DNA of 64,000 bases. Origin: CAZUDO01 sp964618895 (GTDB lineage: Bacteria; Desulfobacterota; Binatia; DP-6). Positions within the stretch are counted from its first letter, which is position 1. Each line of letters opens with the position of its first letter. This document shows, piece by piece, positions 34,680 to 43,504 of this stretch. The DNA lies in contig CAZUDO010000124.1 of the NCBI GenBank assembly GCA_964618895.1, positions 1 to 64,000 on the forward strand. The letters run 5' to 3'. Made by a program: the position numbers and the translations under genes. Under the pieces are notes generated by a model. It saw only the letters and a program-made list of their open reading frames with translations. It was not told the DNA's origin and searched no databases.

Positions 34680-35960
34680 GTGGACGCGCCGGTGGTCGTG
34701 CTCGGGGCCGGATTCGCCGGCCTGCGCGCCGTACGTCGACTCGGGCGTGCCGGCGTGCCGACCCTCTGGATCGACCGCAACAACTACCACTGCTTCCTGC
34801 CGTTGGCGTATCAGGTGGCCACCGCAGGGCTCGAGCCGCAGCAGATCGCCTATCCGGCGCGCAGCATCCTGCACCCGTTTCCCACGGTCGCCTTTCGTCT
34901 GGCGGAGATCGTCGGCGGGGACCCGGCGGCACGCACCCTCGAAACCGCCGACGGCGAGCGTATCGCGTTCGCACAGCTGATCGTCGCGGTCGGCGGGTCG
35001 GCGGAGGAGTTCGGCATCGCCGGCGTGCACGAGCACACCTTCCGGCTCTACGATCTCGAGGACGCGCGCACGCTCCGCAACCACATCCTGTGTACTCTCG
35101 AACGCGCGGCGACCGTTGACGGGGGCCCGGAGCGCGAGGCCCTGCTCACGTTCGTGATCGTTGGGGCCGGGGCGACCGGCGTCGAGATGGCCGGGGCCCT
35201 GGCCGAGTTCCGCCGGCACGTCGTCCCGCGCGACTACCCGACCCTCGCGCGCGCATGCATGCGGGTCGTCCTGCTCGAAGCCGGGCCGGACGTCCTGGCG
35301 CCATTCTCTCCGGCGCTCCGCCACCATGCCCGGGAGGATCTCGAGGCCTTCCGGATCGAGGTACGGACGTGCACGGCGGTGGCCGGGGTCGGCCCGGGTC
35401 GCGTCGAGCTGGCCACCGGCGATCCCATCGGTAGCGCGACGGTGATCTGGGCGGCGGGCATCCGGGCAGCGCCGGTCGCCGCCCTCCTCGGCCTCCCCAC
35501 CGGACGCAGCGGACGGCTGTTGGTGGACCCGACGCTCGCCGTCGTCGGTGTGCCACAGGTCTTCGCGGCCGGCGACGTGGCGCTCGTCGCCGGCGACGAA
35601 CGCCTTCCGCAGGTGGCCCAGACGGCCATCCAGCAGGGCGGGCACGCCGCCGCTAACGTGCTGCGCCAGCGTGCCGGGAACGCCCTCCTGCCCTTCCGGT
35701 ATCGCGACAAGGGCGCCATGGCGACCATCGGCCGCAGTCGGGCGGTGTGCAGGATCGGCCGGCTGCAGTTCAGCGGACGGGTGGCGTGGTGGCTCTGGGT
35801 GGTGGTGCACCTGGTCATGCTGGTCGGCTTTCGCAACCGGCTGGTCGTGTTCGTCAACTGGGCGTGGAACTACCTCACCTATGACCGCGGGCTGCGCGCC
35901 ATCATCGGGCCCCGGGTGGGTGATGGCGCCGGGAGGACACGCGCCGGCGGACGGGGGTGA
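34680..35960 (+). CDS. Type II NADH:quinone oxidoreductase (Ndh-like)
   Basis: A 426-residue FAD enzyme. The first dinucleotide-binding site is GxGxxG in 'VVVLGAGFAGLRAVRRL', followed by the NDH-2 stretch 'WIDRNNYHCFLPLAYQVATA'; the second is 'FVIVGAGATGVEMAGAL'. 'FAAGDVALVAGDERLPQ' and 'QTAIQQGGHAAANVL' are conserved FAD contacts. The C terminus carries a membrane-associating helix (WWLWVVVHLVMLVGF). It passes electrons from NADH to quinone without pumping protons. The start is GTG 34680. Confidence 0.85.
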   Translation: MDAPVVVLGAGFAGLRAVRRLGRAGVPTLWIDRNNYHCFLPLAYQVATAGLEPQQIAYPARSILHPFPTVAFRLAEIVGGDPAARTLETADGERIAFAQLIVAVGGSAEEFGIAGVHEHTFRLYDLEDARTLRNHILCTLERAATVDGGPEREALLTFVIVGAGATGVEMAGALAEFRRHVVPRDYPTLARACMRVVLLEAGPDVLAPFSPALRHHAREDLEAFRIEVRTCTAVAGVGPGRVELATGDPIGSATVIWAAGIRAAPVAALLGLPTGRSGRLLVDPTLAVVGVPQVFAAGDVALVAGDERLPQVAQTAIQQGGHAAANVLRQRAGNALLPFRYRDKGAMATIGRSRAVCRIGRLQFSGRVAWWLWVVVHLVMLVGFRNRLVVFVNWAWNYLTYDRGLRAIIGPRVGDGAGRTRAGGRG

Positions 35961-36023
35961 TGCGCTCCGTTCCCGTCCGCCGGCTCGCTACGCTGGCGCG
36001 GTCATGACGGCGCGCCGCTCACG

Positions 36024-36097
<74 letters not shown>

Positions 36098-36108
36098 GCA
36101 GGGGACCT

Positions 36109-36137
36109 TGGGTATCCGGCGGTGTCGGGCTTGTCAA
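36109..36137 (-). promoter_or_regulatory. tRNA-fMet promoter
   Basis: A perfect minus-strand -35 TTGACA (36132-36137) and a -10-like TACCCA (36109-36114), 17 bp apart, end 11 bp before the tRNA. Confidence 0.65.
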
Positions 36138-36334
36138 GCCAGCGATCGCGGGTCGGATGGTTCCTGACGTACGCGCGCCAGGTGTGCGCCACGGGTGACA
36201 CCACTGTGCCACGACTGCTCGCATCGCTGACCCGCAACGACGCGGACGTCCCCGGAAAGACACGCATCGGACGGCCGAAGGCGGCCGGTCCAAATTGTGC
36301 ACTTCCCGGACACATTCCGGAAGCGGGAGGACGT

Positions 36335-37480
36335 ATGAGCGGGCGACGGCAGGTGCAGCCGAGCGGGCGTACCGTACTGGTGGTCGACGATCAGCCAGAG
36401 ATCGTGACCACGCTGCGGATGCTGCTCGAGCGCGAGGGGCATCGGGTCCTCGGCGCGCACGGCGGGCGCGAGGCACTGGCGCTGCTCGAGCAGGAGTCGG
36501 TCCAGCTGATGATCGTGGACTACTGCATGCCCGGGATGACCGGCGAGGAACTCGTGCGCCTGGTCCGCGAGCGTGACGCGCTCGTGCAGATCATCCTGCA
36601 GACCGGATATGTGGGAGACCGGCTACCGCGAGAGATGCTCGCCTCGCTGGCGATCCAGGGCTACCACGACAAGAGCGACGGCCCGGGACGCCTCCTCATG
36701 TGGGTCGAGGTGGCGCTCAAGACCTACGAGCAGCTCGCCCAGCTGCACGTCGCCGAGCGCCTGAAGACCGAGCTCCTGGCCAACGTCTCGCACGAGTTCC
36801 GCACCCCGCTCAACGTCATCGCCGGCTACATCGAGCTGGTCCGCGACGGAACCTTCGGCGCCTGTCCGGCCGAGGCCACCCCGGTGTTCGACAAGGTGCT
36901 GGCCAATACCAGCTATCTCCTCCAGCTGGTCGAGGAGTTCCTCGACCTCGCTCGCTTCGAAGCCGGCGCCATGGTCGTGCGTCGCGAAGCCATCGAGTTG
37001 AGCCCCTTCTTGCGCGAGGTCGGGGAGGGGTTCGCGCTCCTGGTCCGCGCCAAGCCGGTCGAGTTCCTGGTCGACGTTCCCGAGGCCCTGCCCGCGATCC
37101 TGGTCGAGGGCGCCAAGCTGCGGGTGGTGGTGCAGAACCTGCTCGCCAACGCCGAGAAGTTCACCCAGAAGGGATACATCCGCCTGGCGGCGGCGCTCCG
37201 CCCGGACGGACAGGTGGCGATCGACGTGAGCGACACCGGGCCGGGCATCGCTGCCGAACACCACGTGGCGATCTTCGACATCTTCCACCAGCTGACGCCC
37301 CACGACGGGGCCCGCAAGGGCGTCGGCCTCGGGCTGGCGCTGGCCCGTCGCTTCGCCCGCATGATGGGCGGCGAGATCACGGTGGCAAGTGTGGTCGGCG
37401 CGGGAACGACCTTCACCGTCGTGCTGCCGACCGTACGTTCCGTCGCATCCGACACCCCGCAGCGGCCGGCGGCGGCCTGA
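36335..37480 (+). CDS. Receiver-histidine kinase hybrid (orphan)
   Basis: A 381-residue soluble hybrid with receiver (about 12-130; D62 in MIVDYCMPG; the conserved Lys region reads YHDKSDG) and kinase (H153 in VSHEFRTPLNVIAGYIEL, N-box 'VVQNLLANAEKFT', G1 'DTGPGI', G2 'KGVGLGLAL'). Domain order is the same as in the hybrid at 11504, but it is not in an operon with other signalling genes. ATG 36335 follows GGGAGG (36325-36330). A gap of about 240 bp upstream also contains the fMet promoter. Confidence 0.85.
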   Translation: MSGRRQVQPSGRTVLVVDDQPEIVTTLRMLLEREGHRVLGAHGGREALALLEQESVQLMIVDYCMPGMTGEELVRLVRERDALVQIILQTGYVGDRLPREMLASLAIQGYHDKSDGPGRLLMWVEVALKTYEQLAQLHVAERLKTELLANVSHEFRTPLNVIAGYIELVRDGTFGACPAEATPVFDKVLANTSYLLQLVEEFLDLARFEAGAMVVRREAIELSPFLREVGEGFALLVRAKPVEFLVDVPEALPAILVEGAKLRVVVQNLLANAEKFTQKGYIRLAAALRPDGQVAIDVSDTGPGIAAEHHVAIFDIFHQLTPHDGARKGVGLGLALARRFARMMGGEITVASVVGAGTTFTVVLPTVRSVASDTPQRPAAA

Positions 37481-37601
37481 GCCCGTGCTGCGGCCGCACA
37501 TCCGCCGGCGCGTGGCCGCGTAGCCCGAGCCGTTTTCGGCCGTCCCGCCGCCCCGCGGCTTGCGCCTCCGCGCCGCATCCACTATCGCACCGGAGGACGC
37601 G

Positions 37602-39254
37602 ATGGACGCGGAGGGGAGTGCGGGGGCACCGCCGGCAGCGGAGGCCGCGGGTCGGACGACCCTCGCCCGACGTGCCGGTGTGGTGAGCGCGGCGGTGTTC
37701 GCGAGTCGCATCCTCGGGCTCGTCCGCGAGCAGACGTTCGCCGTGCTCTTCGGCGCGGGGCGCGAGCTGGACGCCTTCATCACGGCGTTTCGCATCCCCA
37801 ACCTGTTTCGTGACCTGTTCGCCGAAGGCGCGCTGTCGGCTGCCTTCGTGGCCACGTTCTCGCAGCGGCTCGCGCGCGAGGGCGAACGCTCCGCGTGGCA
37901 TCTCGCCAACCTGGTGGTGAACACGCTCGCGGTCGCCGTCGGCGTCGTCACGCTGCTCGGGATGTACGCCGCACCAACCTTCGTCCATCTGATCGCCCCG
38001 GGCTTCGCGGACATTCCTGGCAAGGTCGAGCTGACGGTGTCCCTGACCCGGCTGATGTTCCCGTTCCTGCTCCTGGTCGCCCTGGCGGCGGTCGCCATGG
38101 GGATACTGAACACCCGGAACGTCTTCGGTGTCCCCGCCTCCGCGTCGGCGTTCTTCAATCTGGGCTCGATCCTCGGCGGGCTCGGGTGCGCGTGGTGGTT
38201 CGCGCCCGATTTCCTCGGCGCCGCGCTCCAGGGCGCGACCGCGCACGATCCGGCGCTGACAGCACGGGCCATCACCAGCATGGCGGTCGGGACGTTGGTG
38301 GGCGGGCTCCTGCAGTTGCTCGTGCAGGTGCCGTCGCTCGCACGGGTGGGCTATCGCTATCGCCCCCTGTTCGCGCTCTGGGACCCGGGGCTGCGGCAGG
38401 TCCTTCGCCTGATGGGCCCGGCGACCGTCGGCGCCGCCGCGGTTCAGGTGAACGTGCTGGTCAACAACAACTTTGCGTCCTACCTGGGCGACGGGCCGGT
38501 ATCGTGGCTCAACGTCGCGTTCCGCTTCATGCAGCTCCCGATCGGCGTTTTCGGGGTCGCCATCGGCACGGTGACGTTGCCGCTGGTGTCACGCCAGCGC
38601 GCGCGCGGCGACATCGCCGGCCTTGGCCGCACGGTGGCGCAGGCGCTCGAGATGGTGGCCGTGCTCTGCTTGCCGGCGGCCGCCGGGCTGGCCGTACTCA
38701 GCGTGCCGGTGATCGGCCTCATCTACGAGCACGGCCGGTTCACCTCCCTCGATACCGCCGCGGCCGCACAGGCTTTGGTCGGGTACGCGGTCGGTCTGGC
38801 AGGCTACGCGGGCATCAAGGTGCTCGCGCCAGCCTTCTACGCCCTCGACGACGCGCGCACCCCCGCGCTGGCCAGCGTGCTCTCGATCGCCACCAACCTG
38901 GTCCTGAACTGGACACTGGTCCGCGCCCTCGGCTTCGGGCACGTCGGCCTGGCGCTCGTCACCTCCGCCGTGGCGCTCGGCAACTTCACGTTCCTCTACC
39001 TGCGCCTGCGGCAGCGCATCGGCGCGTTCGACACCCAGCTGGGTGGGGCGCTCGTTCGTATCGGTGCGGTGACGGTCCTCATGGCCGTGACCGTCTGGGC
39101 GGCGGACGCCGCCCTCGCTCCCGCCCTGCCGGCGGTGGCGTGGCGCGCCCACGCGCTTCGTCTGGCGCTCGTGATGCCGGTCGGGGTGGCGGTGTTCTGG
39201 GGCGCGGGCCGGTTCGCCGGGATCGCACTCCCCGGCCTCGGCCGGCGCCGCTGA
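37602..39254 (+). CDS. murJ: Lipid II flippase MurJ
   Basis: A 550-residue MOP-superfamily protein with about 14 transmembrane helices that moves lipid II across the inner membrane for peptidoglycan synthesis. The first conserved block is 'FASRILGLVREQTFAVLFG' with 'AFRIPNLFRDLFAEGALSAA', diagnostic for MurJ; further blocks are 'VLVNNNFASYLGDGPVSWLN' and 'LAPAFYALDDARTPALASV'. ATG 37602 follows CGGAGG (37591-37596). The 3' 176 bp are overlapped by the convergent rluB-like gene. Confidence 0.92.
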   Translation: MDAEGSAGAPPAAEAAGRTTLARRAGVVSAAVFASRILGLVREQTFAVLFGAGRELDAFITAFRIPNLFRDLFAEGALSAAFVATFSQRLAREGERSAWHLANLVVNTLAVAVGVVTLLGMYAAPTFVHLIAPGFADIPGKVELTVSLTRLMFPFLLLVALAAVAMGILNTRNVFGVPASASAFFNLGSILGGLGCAWWFAPDFLGAALQGATAHDPALTARAITSMAVGTLVGGLLQLLVQVPSLARVGYRYRPLFALWDPGLRQVLRLMGPATVGAAAVQVNVLVNNNFASYLGDGPVSWLNVAFRFMQLPIGVFGVAIGTVTLPLVSRQRARGDIAGLGRTVAQALEMVAVLCLPAAAGLAVLSVPVIGLIYEHGRFTSLDTAAAAQALVGYAVGLAGYAGIKVLAPAFYALDDARTPALASVLSIATNLVLNWTLVRALGFGHVGLALVTSAVALGNFTFLYLRLRQRIGAFDTQLGGALVRIGAVTVLMAVTVWAADAALAPALPAVAWRAHALRLALVMPVGVAVFWGAGRFAGIALPGLGRRR

Positions 39255-39993
39255 GGCCCGCGGCCGCCTCCAGCGCTCGCACCTCGCCGGGGTTGAGCTC
39301 CCGCCACGCCGCCGGAGGCAGCGTCCCCAGGGCAATGGGGCCGAAGCGCAGCCGGGCCAGCTTCTCCACGGCGTGGCCGACGGCGGCACACATGCGGCGC
39401 ACCACATGCTGGCGGCCCTCATGCACCGTGATCTCGAGCCAGGTCTTGGTCGGCAGGCGTTCGCGCACGTGGACACGCGCCACCGGACTCTTGCCGTCCT
39501 CGAGCCGCACCCCGCGGCGGAGGCGACGCAGGGCCTCGTCCCCGAGAGTGCCACGGACTTTGGCGAGGTAGACGCGCGGGATCGCTCGTGCAGGATGCAG
39601 CAGCGCGGCGGCGAGGCGACCGTCGTCGGTGAGCAGTAACAGGCCGGTCGAGTTGAGGTCCAGGCGCCCGACGGGGTAGAGCCGTCCGACCCGCTCCCCG
39701 AGGAGGTCGCGCACGGTCGTGCGACCCTGTGGATCGGCCATCGTGCTCACGATGCCGCGGGGCTTGTGGAGCAGCACGGTATGCCGCGGTCCGCCGACGG
39801 AAATGCGCTCCCCGTCCACGGCCACGGCGTCGCGCATGGGGTCGGCGCGCACCCCCAGCGTGCGCACCACCACCCCGTTTACCGTCACCCGCCCGGCCGC
39901 GATCAGCACCTCGGCGTGACGGCGGGAGGCCACACCGGCAGCACTGAGGAGCTTCTGTAGCCGCTCCCCCGTGCCGGACGGAGACCTAGCCAC
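39079..39993 (-). CDS. rluB: RsuA/RluB-family pseudouridine synthase
   Basis: A 304-residue rRNA pseudouridine synthase. The S4 RNA-binding domain is at about 10-60 (ERLQKLLSAAGVASRRHAEV); the catalytic motif is 'VGRLDLNSTGLLLLTDDGRL' with the active Asp; 'EGRQHVVRRMCAAVGH' follows. Core length fits RluB, but residues about 242-304 are a basic Pro/Arg-rich tail coded antisense to murJ, common in rluB-type proteins but here overlapping another gene. The start is GTG 39993. It is the last gene of the scpA-scpB operon. Confidence 0.88.
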   Translation of the reverse strand: MARSPSGTGERLQKLLSAAGVASRRHAEVLIAAGRVTVNGVVVRTLGVRADPMRDAVAVDGERISVGGPRHTVLLHKPRGIVSTMADPQGRTTVRDLLGERVGRLYPVGRLDLNSTGLLLLTDDGRLAAALLHPARAIPRVYLAKVRGTLGDEALRRLRRGVRLEDGKSPVARVHVRERLPTKTWLEITVHEGRQHVVRRMCAAVGHAVEKLARLRFGPIALGTLPPAAWRELNPGEVRALEAAAGLSGAGRGRGVRSRRTGPRPRTPPPRPASRAPDEARGRATPPPAGRERGRRPPPRRSRP

Positions 39994-40027
39994 GCCCGTC
40001 GGTGACGGTCCCGGGCGCGCCCACCGC

Positions 40028-40807
40028 CTAGGCCTCCTCGGGCGGCGGCGCTGGCGGCGTGTCGTCCGCCGCTGGCTCGCCGCTCACGTCCGGCGTCGCA
40101 AGGACGCCATCGGGGCCCACCGTCAGGTCGGGCGCCATCAGCACTGCCGGGTCGGCGCCCAGCTCGCGCAGGGTCGGCAACGCCGACAGATCCGGCAGAC
40201 CGAACACCTCCAGGAACTCGCGCGTGGTCCCGTAGAGCAGCGGGCGACCCGGGGCCTCCTTCCGCCCGAGGATACGGACCAACCGCCGGTCGCTCAGGGT
40301 CGCGAGCACGGCATCGCAGTCGACGCCGCGCACGGCCTCGACCTCGAGGCGTGTGCACGGCTGCCGGTAAGCAACGATGGCGAGTGTCTCGAGCATGGGC
40401 CGGGTCAGCCGCGGCGGTCGTTCCTGGAGCAGCCGTCGGATCCAGCGCGCGTGCTCGGACGGCGAGCGCAGCTGGTATCCGCCCGCGACCTGCACCAGCC
40501 GGAGGCCCCGCCGGGTGCGTTCGTAGCTGGCCGCCAGGGCGTCCAGCGCCTGCACCACCTCGGCCCGGCTCGGCCCGTCGAGTGCCTGCACCAGACGCGC
40601 GACCGGTACGGGCTGTCCGGCCGCGAACAGCATGCTCTCAAGCGCGGCCGGCAGGCCATCCATGGTCTCCCCGGGCACCTCGTCGGTCGGGCCCGGGCCG
40701 AGGCCTACGTGCCTGTGTCCGTTGCCGTTCGTGATCGTCGGACCGTCGTCGTGCGGCCCGTGCCCGCTCATGTTGGTCTCGTCAATGCCCAGCGCTTCCG
40801 TCTGCAT
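40028..40807 (-). CDS. scpB: Chromosome segregation protein ScpB
   Basis: A 259-residue SMC-accessory protein with two winged helices (about 50-210): 'AALESMLFAAGQPVPVARLV' and 'LTRPMLETLAIVAYRQPCTR', the latter the ScpB signature. The N-terminal 45 residues and the Pro-rich C terminus are poorly conserved. ATG 40807 follows a very strong GGGGAGGAGG and overlaps the scpA end by 26 bp. With ScpA it bridges SMC heads. Confidence 0.9.
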   Translation of the reverse strand: MQTEALGIDETNMSGHGPHDDGPTITNGNGHRHVGLGPGPTDEVPGETMDGLPAALESMLFAAGQPVPVARLVQALDGPSRAEVVQALDALAASYERTRRGLRLVQVAGGYQLRSPSEHARWIRRLLQERPPRLTRPMLETLAIVAYRQPCTRLEVEAVRGVDCDAVLATLSDRRLVRILGRKEAPGRPLLYGTTREFLEVFGLPDLSALPTLRELGADPAVLMAPDLTVGPDGVLATPDVSGEPAADDTPPAPPPEEA

Positions 40808-41639
40808 GCGCCTCCTCCCCTCCCCGCTCGGACTGCTGCGCTGCGGGCGCAGCCGTAGGCATATACTGATCCGTGAGGTCGCGCACGCGCTCCGCGGCCT
40901 CCTCCAGGGTCTCCACGACCAAGCCGAGCATGATCGACCCGAAGCGCTCCGACTGCATGGCGCGTACCACGTTCAAGCGGATCAGCTCGAGCAGCGCCAG
41001 AAACGTGACAATTACCTGCGCGCGCGCGGCATCGACCGGAAACAAGCTCTCGAACTCCAGGTTCCGACGGTGCGTGAAGCGGTCCAGGATGCCGCGCACC
41101 GCACCCTGGATCGAGTATTCCTCGCGCGAGATGTCGTGTGACGGTGGCGGTTGCAGGCGCTGCAGGACGGTTCGGAAAGCCGACAGCAGGTCTCCGATGC
41201 TGGCCTCCCGGACCGGCGGCGGCGCGACGTCGCCCGCGGACGCCGGCGCGGCCGCCTCGCCCGGCCCGGCGAACACGTCCCGGGCCAGAAGCGGGCGTTC
41301 CCCGAGCGCCACAGCCACTTCACGGAAGCGTTGGTACTCGACCAGCTGCTCTACCAGTTTGGTGCGTGGGTCTTCCTCGGGCTCGTCGTCGTCGATCGCC
41401 GGCAGGAGCATCCGGCTCTTGATGTAGGTGAGCGTCGCCGCCATCACGAGGTACTCCCCCGCCCCGTCCAGGTTCAGCTCCGGGAAGGCCTCGAGCGTGG
41501 CCAGGTACTGGTCGGTGATGGCCGCGATCGGGATGTCGGCGATCTGCACCTCGTTGCGCTTGATGAGGTGCAACAGGAGATCGAGCGGTCCCTCGAAAAT
41601 CGGAAGCCGGACGTTGCACGGCACGGTGGGCTGCGTCAT
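40782..41639 (-). CDS. scpA: Segregation and condensation protein ScpA (kleisin)
   Basis: A 285-residue kleisin. The N-terminal block 'RLPIFEGPLDLLLHLIKRNE' with 'YLVMAATLTYIKSRMLLP' is the ScpA signature; the C-terminal helix-rich part (FLALLELIRLNVVRAMQSER) binds SMC. ATG 41639 overlaps the trpS stop (ATGA). It acts with ScpB in chromosome condensation. Confidence 0.92.
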   Translation of the reverse strand: MTQPTVPCNVRLPIFEGPLDLLLHLIKRNEVQIADIPIAAITDQYLATLEAFPELNLDGAGEYLVMAATLTYIKSRMLLPAIDDDEPEEDPRTKLVEQLVEYQRFREVAVALGERPLLARDVFAGPGEAAAPASAGDVAPPPVREASIGDLLSAFRTVLQRLQPPPSHDISREEYSIQGAVRGILDRFTHRRNLEFESLFPVDAARAQVIVTFLALLELIRLNVVRAMQSERFGSIMLGLVVETLEEAAERVRDLTDQYMPTAAPAAQQSERGGEEAHADGSAGH

Positions 41640-42640
41640 CCGATCCCCACCGCCCGCCGCACCGCCGCCATGGTTTCCCTGGCCACCTCGCGCGCCCGGG
41701 CGTTTCCCGCCTCGAGCGCGGCGCGGGCATCGTCGGGCGTGAGCCGGGCACGGTGCGCACGCACGGGCTCCAGCTCGTCCTGAACGTGGCGGATCATGAT
41801 CTGCTTGCACTCGAGACACCCGATGGCCGCGCTCCGGCACCCGTCGGCCTGATGACGCAGCTCGTCAGCGGTGCAGTACACACGGTGCAGCGACTGGTAC
41901 GCTGGGCAATCCGCCGGATCACCCGGATCCGTGCGGCGGGCGCGGCGCGGATCGGTGATCATGCGGGCCAGCTTGCGGTCCACATCGGCCGGCGGATCCG
42001 TCAGGTACACGGCGTTGTCGTAGGTCTTGCTCATCTTGCGCCCGTCGGTGCCGGCGATTTTCGGGCTGTCAGTGAGCAGCGTCTCGGGCTCGGGGAAGAT
42101 CGGCCCGTAGGCCGCGTTGAACCGGCGGGCGATCTCACGCGTGAGCTCGATGTGGGGCGCCTGATCGATGCCGACCGGCACGGCGGTGGCCTTGTACATG
42201 AGGATGTCCGCCGCCTGCAGCACCGGGTAGCCGAGGAAGCCGTAGGTGGAGAGATCGCGGTCCTGGAGCTGCTCCCGCTGCTCCTTGTACGTGGGCACGC
42301 GCTCCAGCCACGGCACCGGCGTGAGCATCCCGAGCAGCAGGTACAGCTCGGCATGCTCTTTCACGGCCGACTGCTGAAAGAGCGTGCAGCGCGCCGGATC
42401 GAGGCCGACGGCGAGCCAGTCGAGCACCATCTCCACGGTACTCTCGGCGATGGCCCCCGGCGAAGCGTACTCGGTCGTGAACGCATGCCAGTCGGCGATG
42501 AAGAAGAAGCACCGGTGCTCGTGCTGCAGCCGCACCCAGTTTTTGAGGGCGCCGTGATAGTTGCCCAGGTGCTGGCGCCCCGTCGGCCGAGCGCCGCTCA
42601 CGACGATGCGCTCGCTCCCTCCCCCCTGGGCGCCTCCCAT
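41636..42640 (-). CDS. trpS: Tryptophanyl-tRNA synthetase
   Basis: A 334-residue class I aminoacyl-tRNA synthetase of bacterial length. The HIGH-type motif is in 'SGARPTGRQHLGNYHGALKN' (HLGN) and the KMSKS motif in 'GRKMSKTYDNAV'. 'GFLGYPVLQAADILMYKA' is the conserved Trp-binding region. It starts the trpS-scpA-scpB-rluB unit. Confidence 0.95.
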   Translation of the reverse strand: MGGAQGGGSERIVVSGARPTGRQHLGNYHGALKNWVRLQHEHRCFFFIADWHAFTTEYASPGAIAESTVEMVLDWLAVGLDPARCTLFQQSAVKEHAELYLLLGMLTPVPWLERVPTYKEQREQLQDRDLSTYGFLGYPVLQAADILMYKATAVPVGIDQAPHIELTREIARRFNAAYGPIFPEPETLLTDSPKIAGTDGRKMSKTYDNAVYLTDPPADVDRKLARMITDPRRARRTDPGDPADCPAYQSLHRVYCTADELRHQADGCRSAAIGCLECKQIMIRHVQDELEPVRAHRARLTPDDARAALEAGNARAREVARETMAAVRRAVGIG

Positions 42641-42692
42641 GATCGCGGGAGTCTAGCGGCCGCTCGCCAGGAGCGCAACGAAACCGCACCCT

Positions 42693-43460
42693 TCAGCCAC
42701 CCTTCCCCGTGGCCCGATCGCTGCGTAGCTGTTGCAGCCGGACGGACGCCTTCTTCTGCAGGCCGGGCTCACGCGAGTGAGCGGCGAAGAACTCGAGCAT
42801 CTCGAGTGCGCCCCGACTGTGCAGGAAAGGGCCCAGCCCAGTGTCGTCCTTGCCGCGCAGCGAGCGTGTGAGCGTCCGCCGCAGGGCGCGCTCGCGCTCG
42901 AGCGCGCTCAGTGTGACCATCATCGCCTGCGCACGGACGACCCCGTCCTCGGCGGTGGTGGCGGCGTCGAAGAGCTGCTCGAACGTGGCCGTGTCGGAGC
43001 CGAGGACTTCCGCCAGCCGTTCGGGAACCGGCACGGGCCGGTGGCGCAGGAACCGGCGCGGCAGGCTCACCGCCGTGGGCGGCGGTCCCGTAGTCGCGGT
43101 CGTGAGCGCGGGCGCGGGGGTACGCGGTTCTTCTGGCCGGCCCTTGAGCTCGATGGCTGCCACGCGGCCTCGCTCGCCGTAGCGGATGGTGAAGTTCTGC
43201 TCCCCGAGCAGCCGCTGCAGGCCCTCTGCCAGCGCGAGGTCGTCGAACTGCATGGTCACCTCGCGGGCGGCCACGGCTTCGCCTCCTACCGCCGCCCCGG
43301 TCACCCGTTGGATCTCGGCCAGGACCTCGGCGAGCGGGGTCGCCGTGACCGTCACGCTCAGGCGGTCGTTCCGGTACGCGATCCGGCTCTCCGGCTCCTG
43401 CGCCGCAGTCGCGCGTGCGATGCAGCCCAGGACGACCAACCCCGCCACGCGGTGGCGCAT
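42693..43460 (-). CDS. Exported protein with STN/secretin-like N-terminal domain
   Basis: A 255-residue protein with a signal peptide (MRHRVAGLVVLGCIARATAA). Residues about 25-105 resemble the secretin/TonB short N-terminal fold (LSVTVTATPLAEVLAEIQRV, 'LALAEGLQRLL', 'FTIRYG'), as in PilQ and FecA-like receptors, but no secretin pore follows. The rest is helical and charged, ending 'LQKKASVRLQQLRSDRATGK'. It follows xerD at 44 bp. It is probably a periplasmic adaptor or scaffold. Confidence 0.6.
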   Translation of the reverse strand: MRHRVAGLVVLGCIARATAAQEPESRIAYRNDRLSVTVTATPLAEVLAEIQRVTGAAVGGEAVAAREVTMQFDDLALAEGLQRLLGEQNFTIRYGERGRVAAIELKGRPEEPRTPAPALTTATTGPPPTAVSLPRRFLRHRPVPVPERLAEVLGSDTATFEQLFDAATTAEDGVVRAQAMMVTLSALERERALRRTLTRSLRGKDDTGLGPFLHSRGALEMLEFFAAHSREPGLQKKASVRLQQLRSDRATGKGG

Positions 43461-43504
43461 TCGCGGAGCATCGCTGCGCGTCGTGAAATCCGGCAAGGTG
43501 CAGG

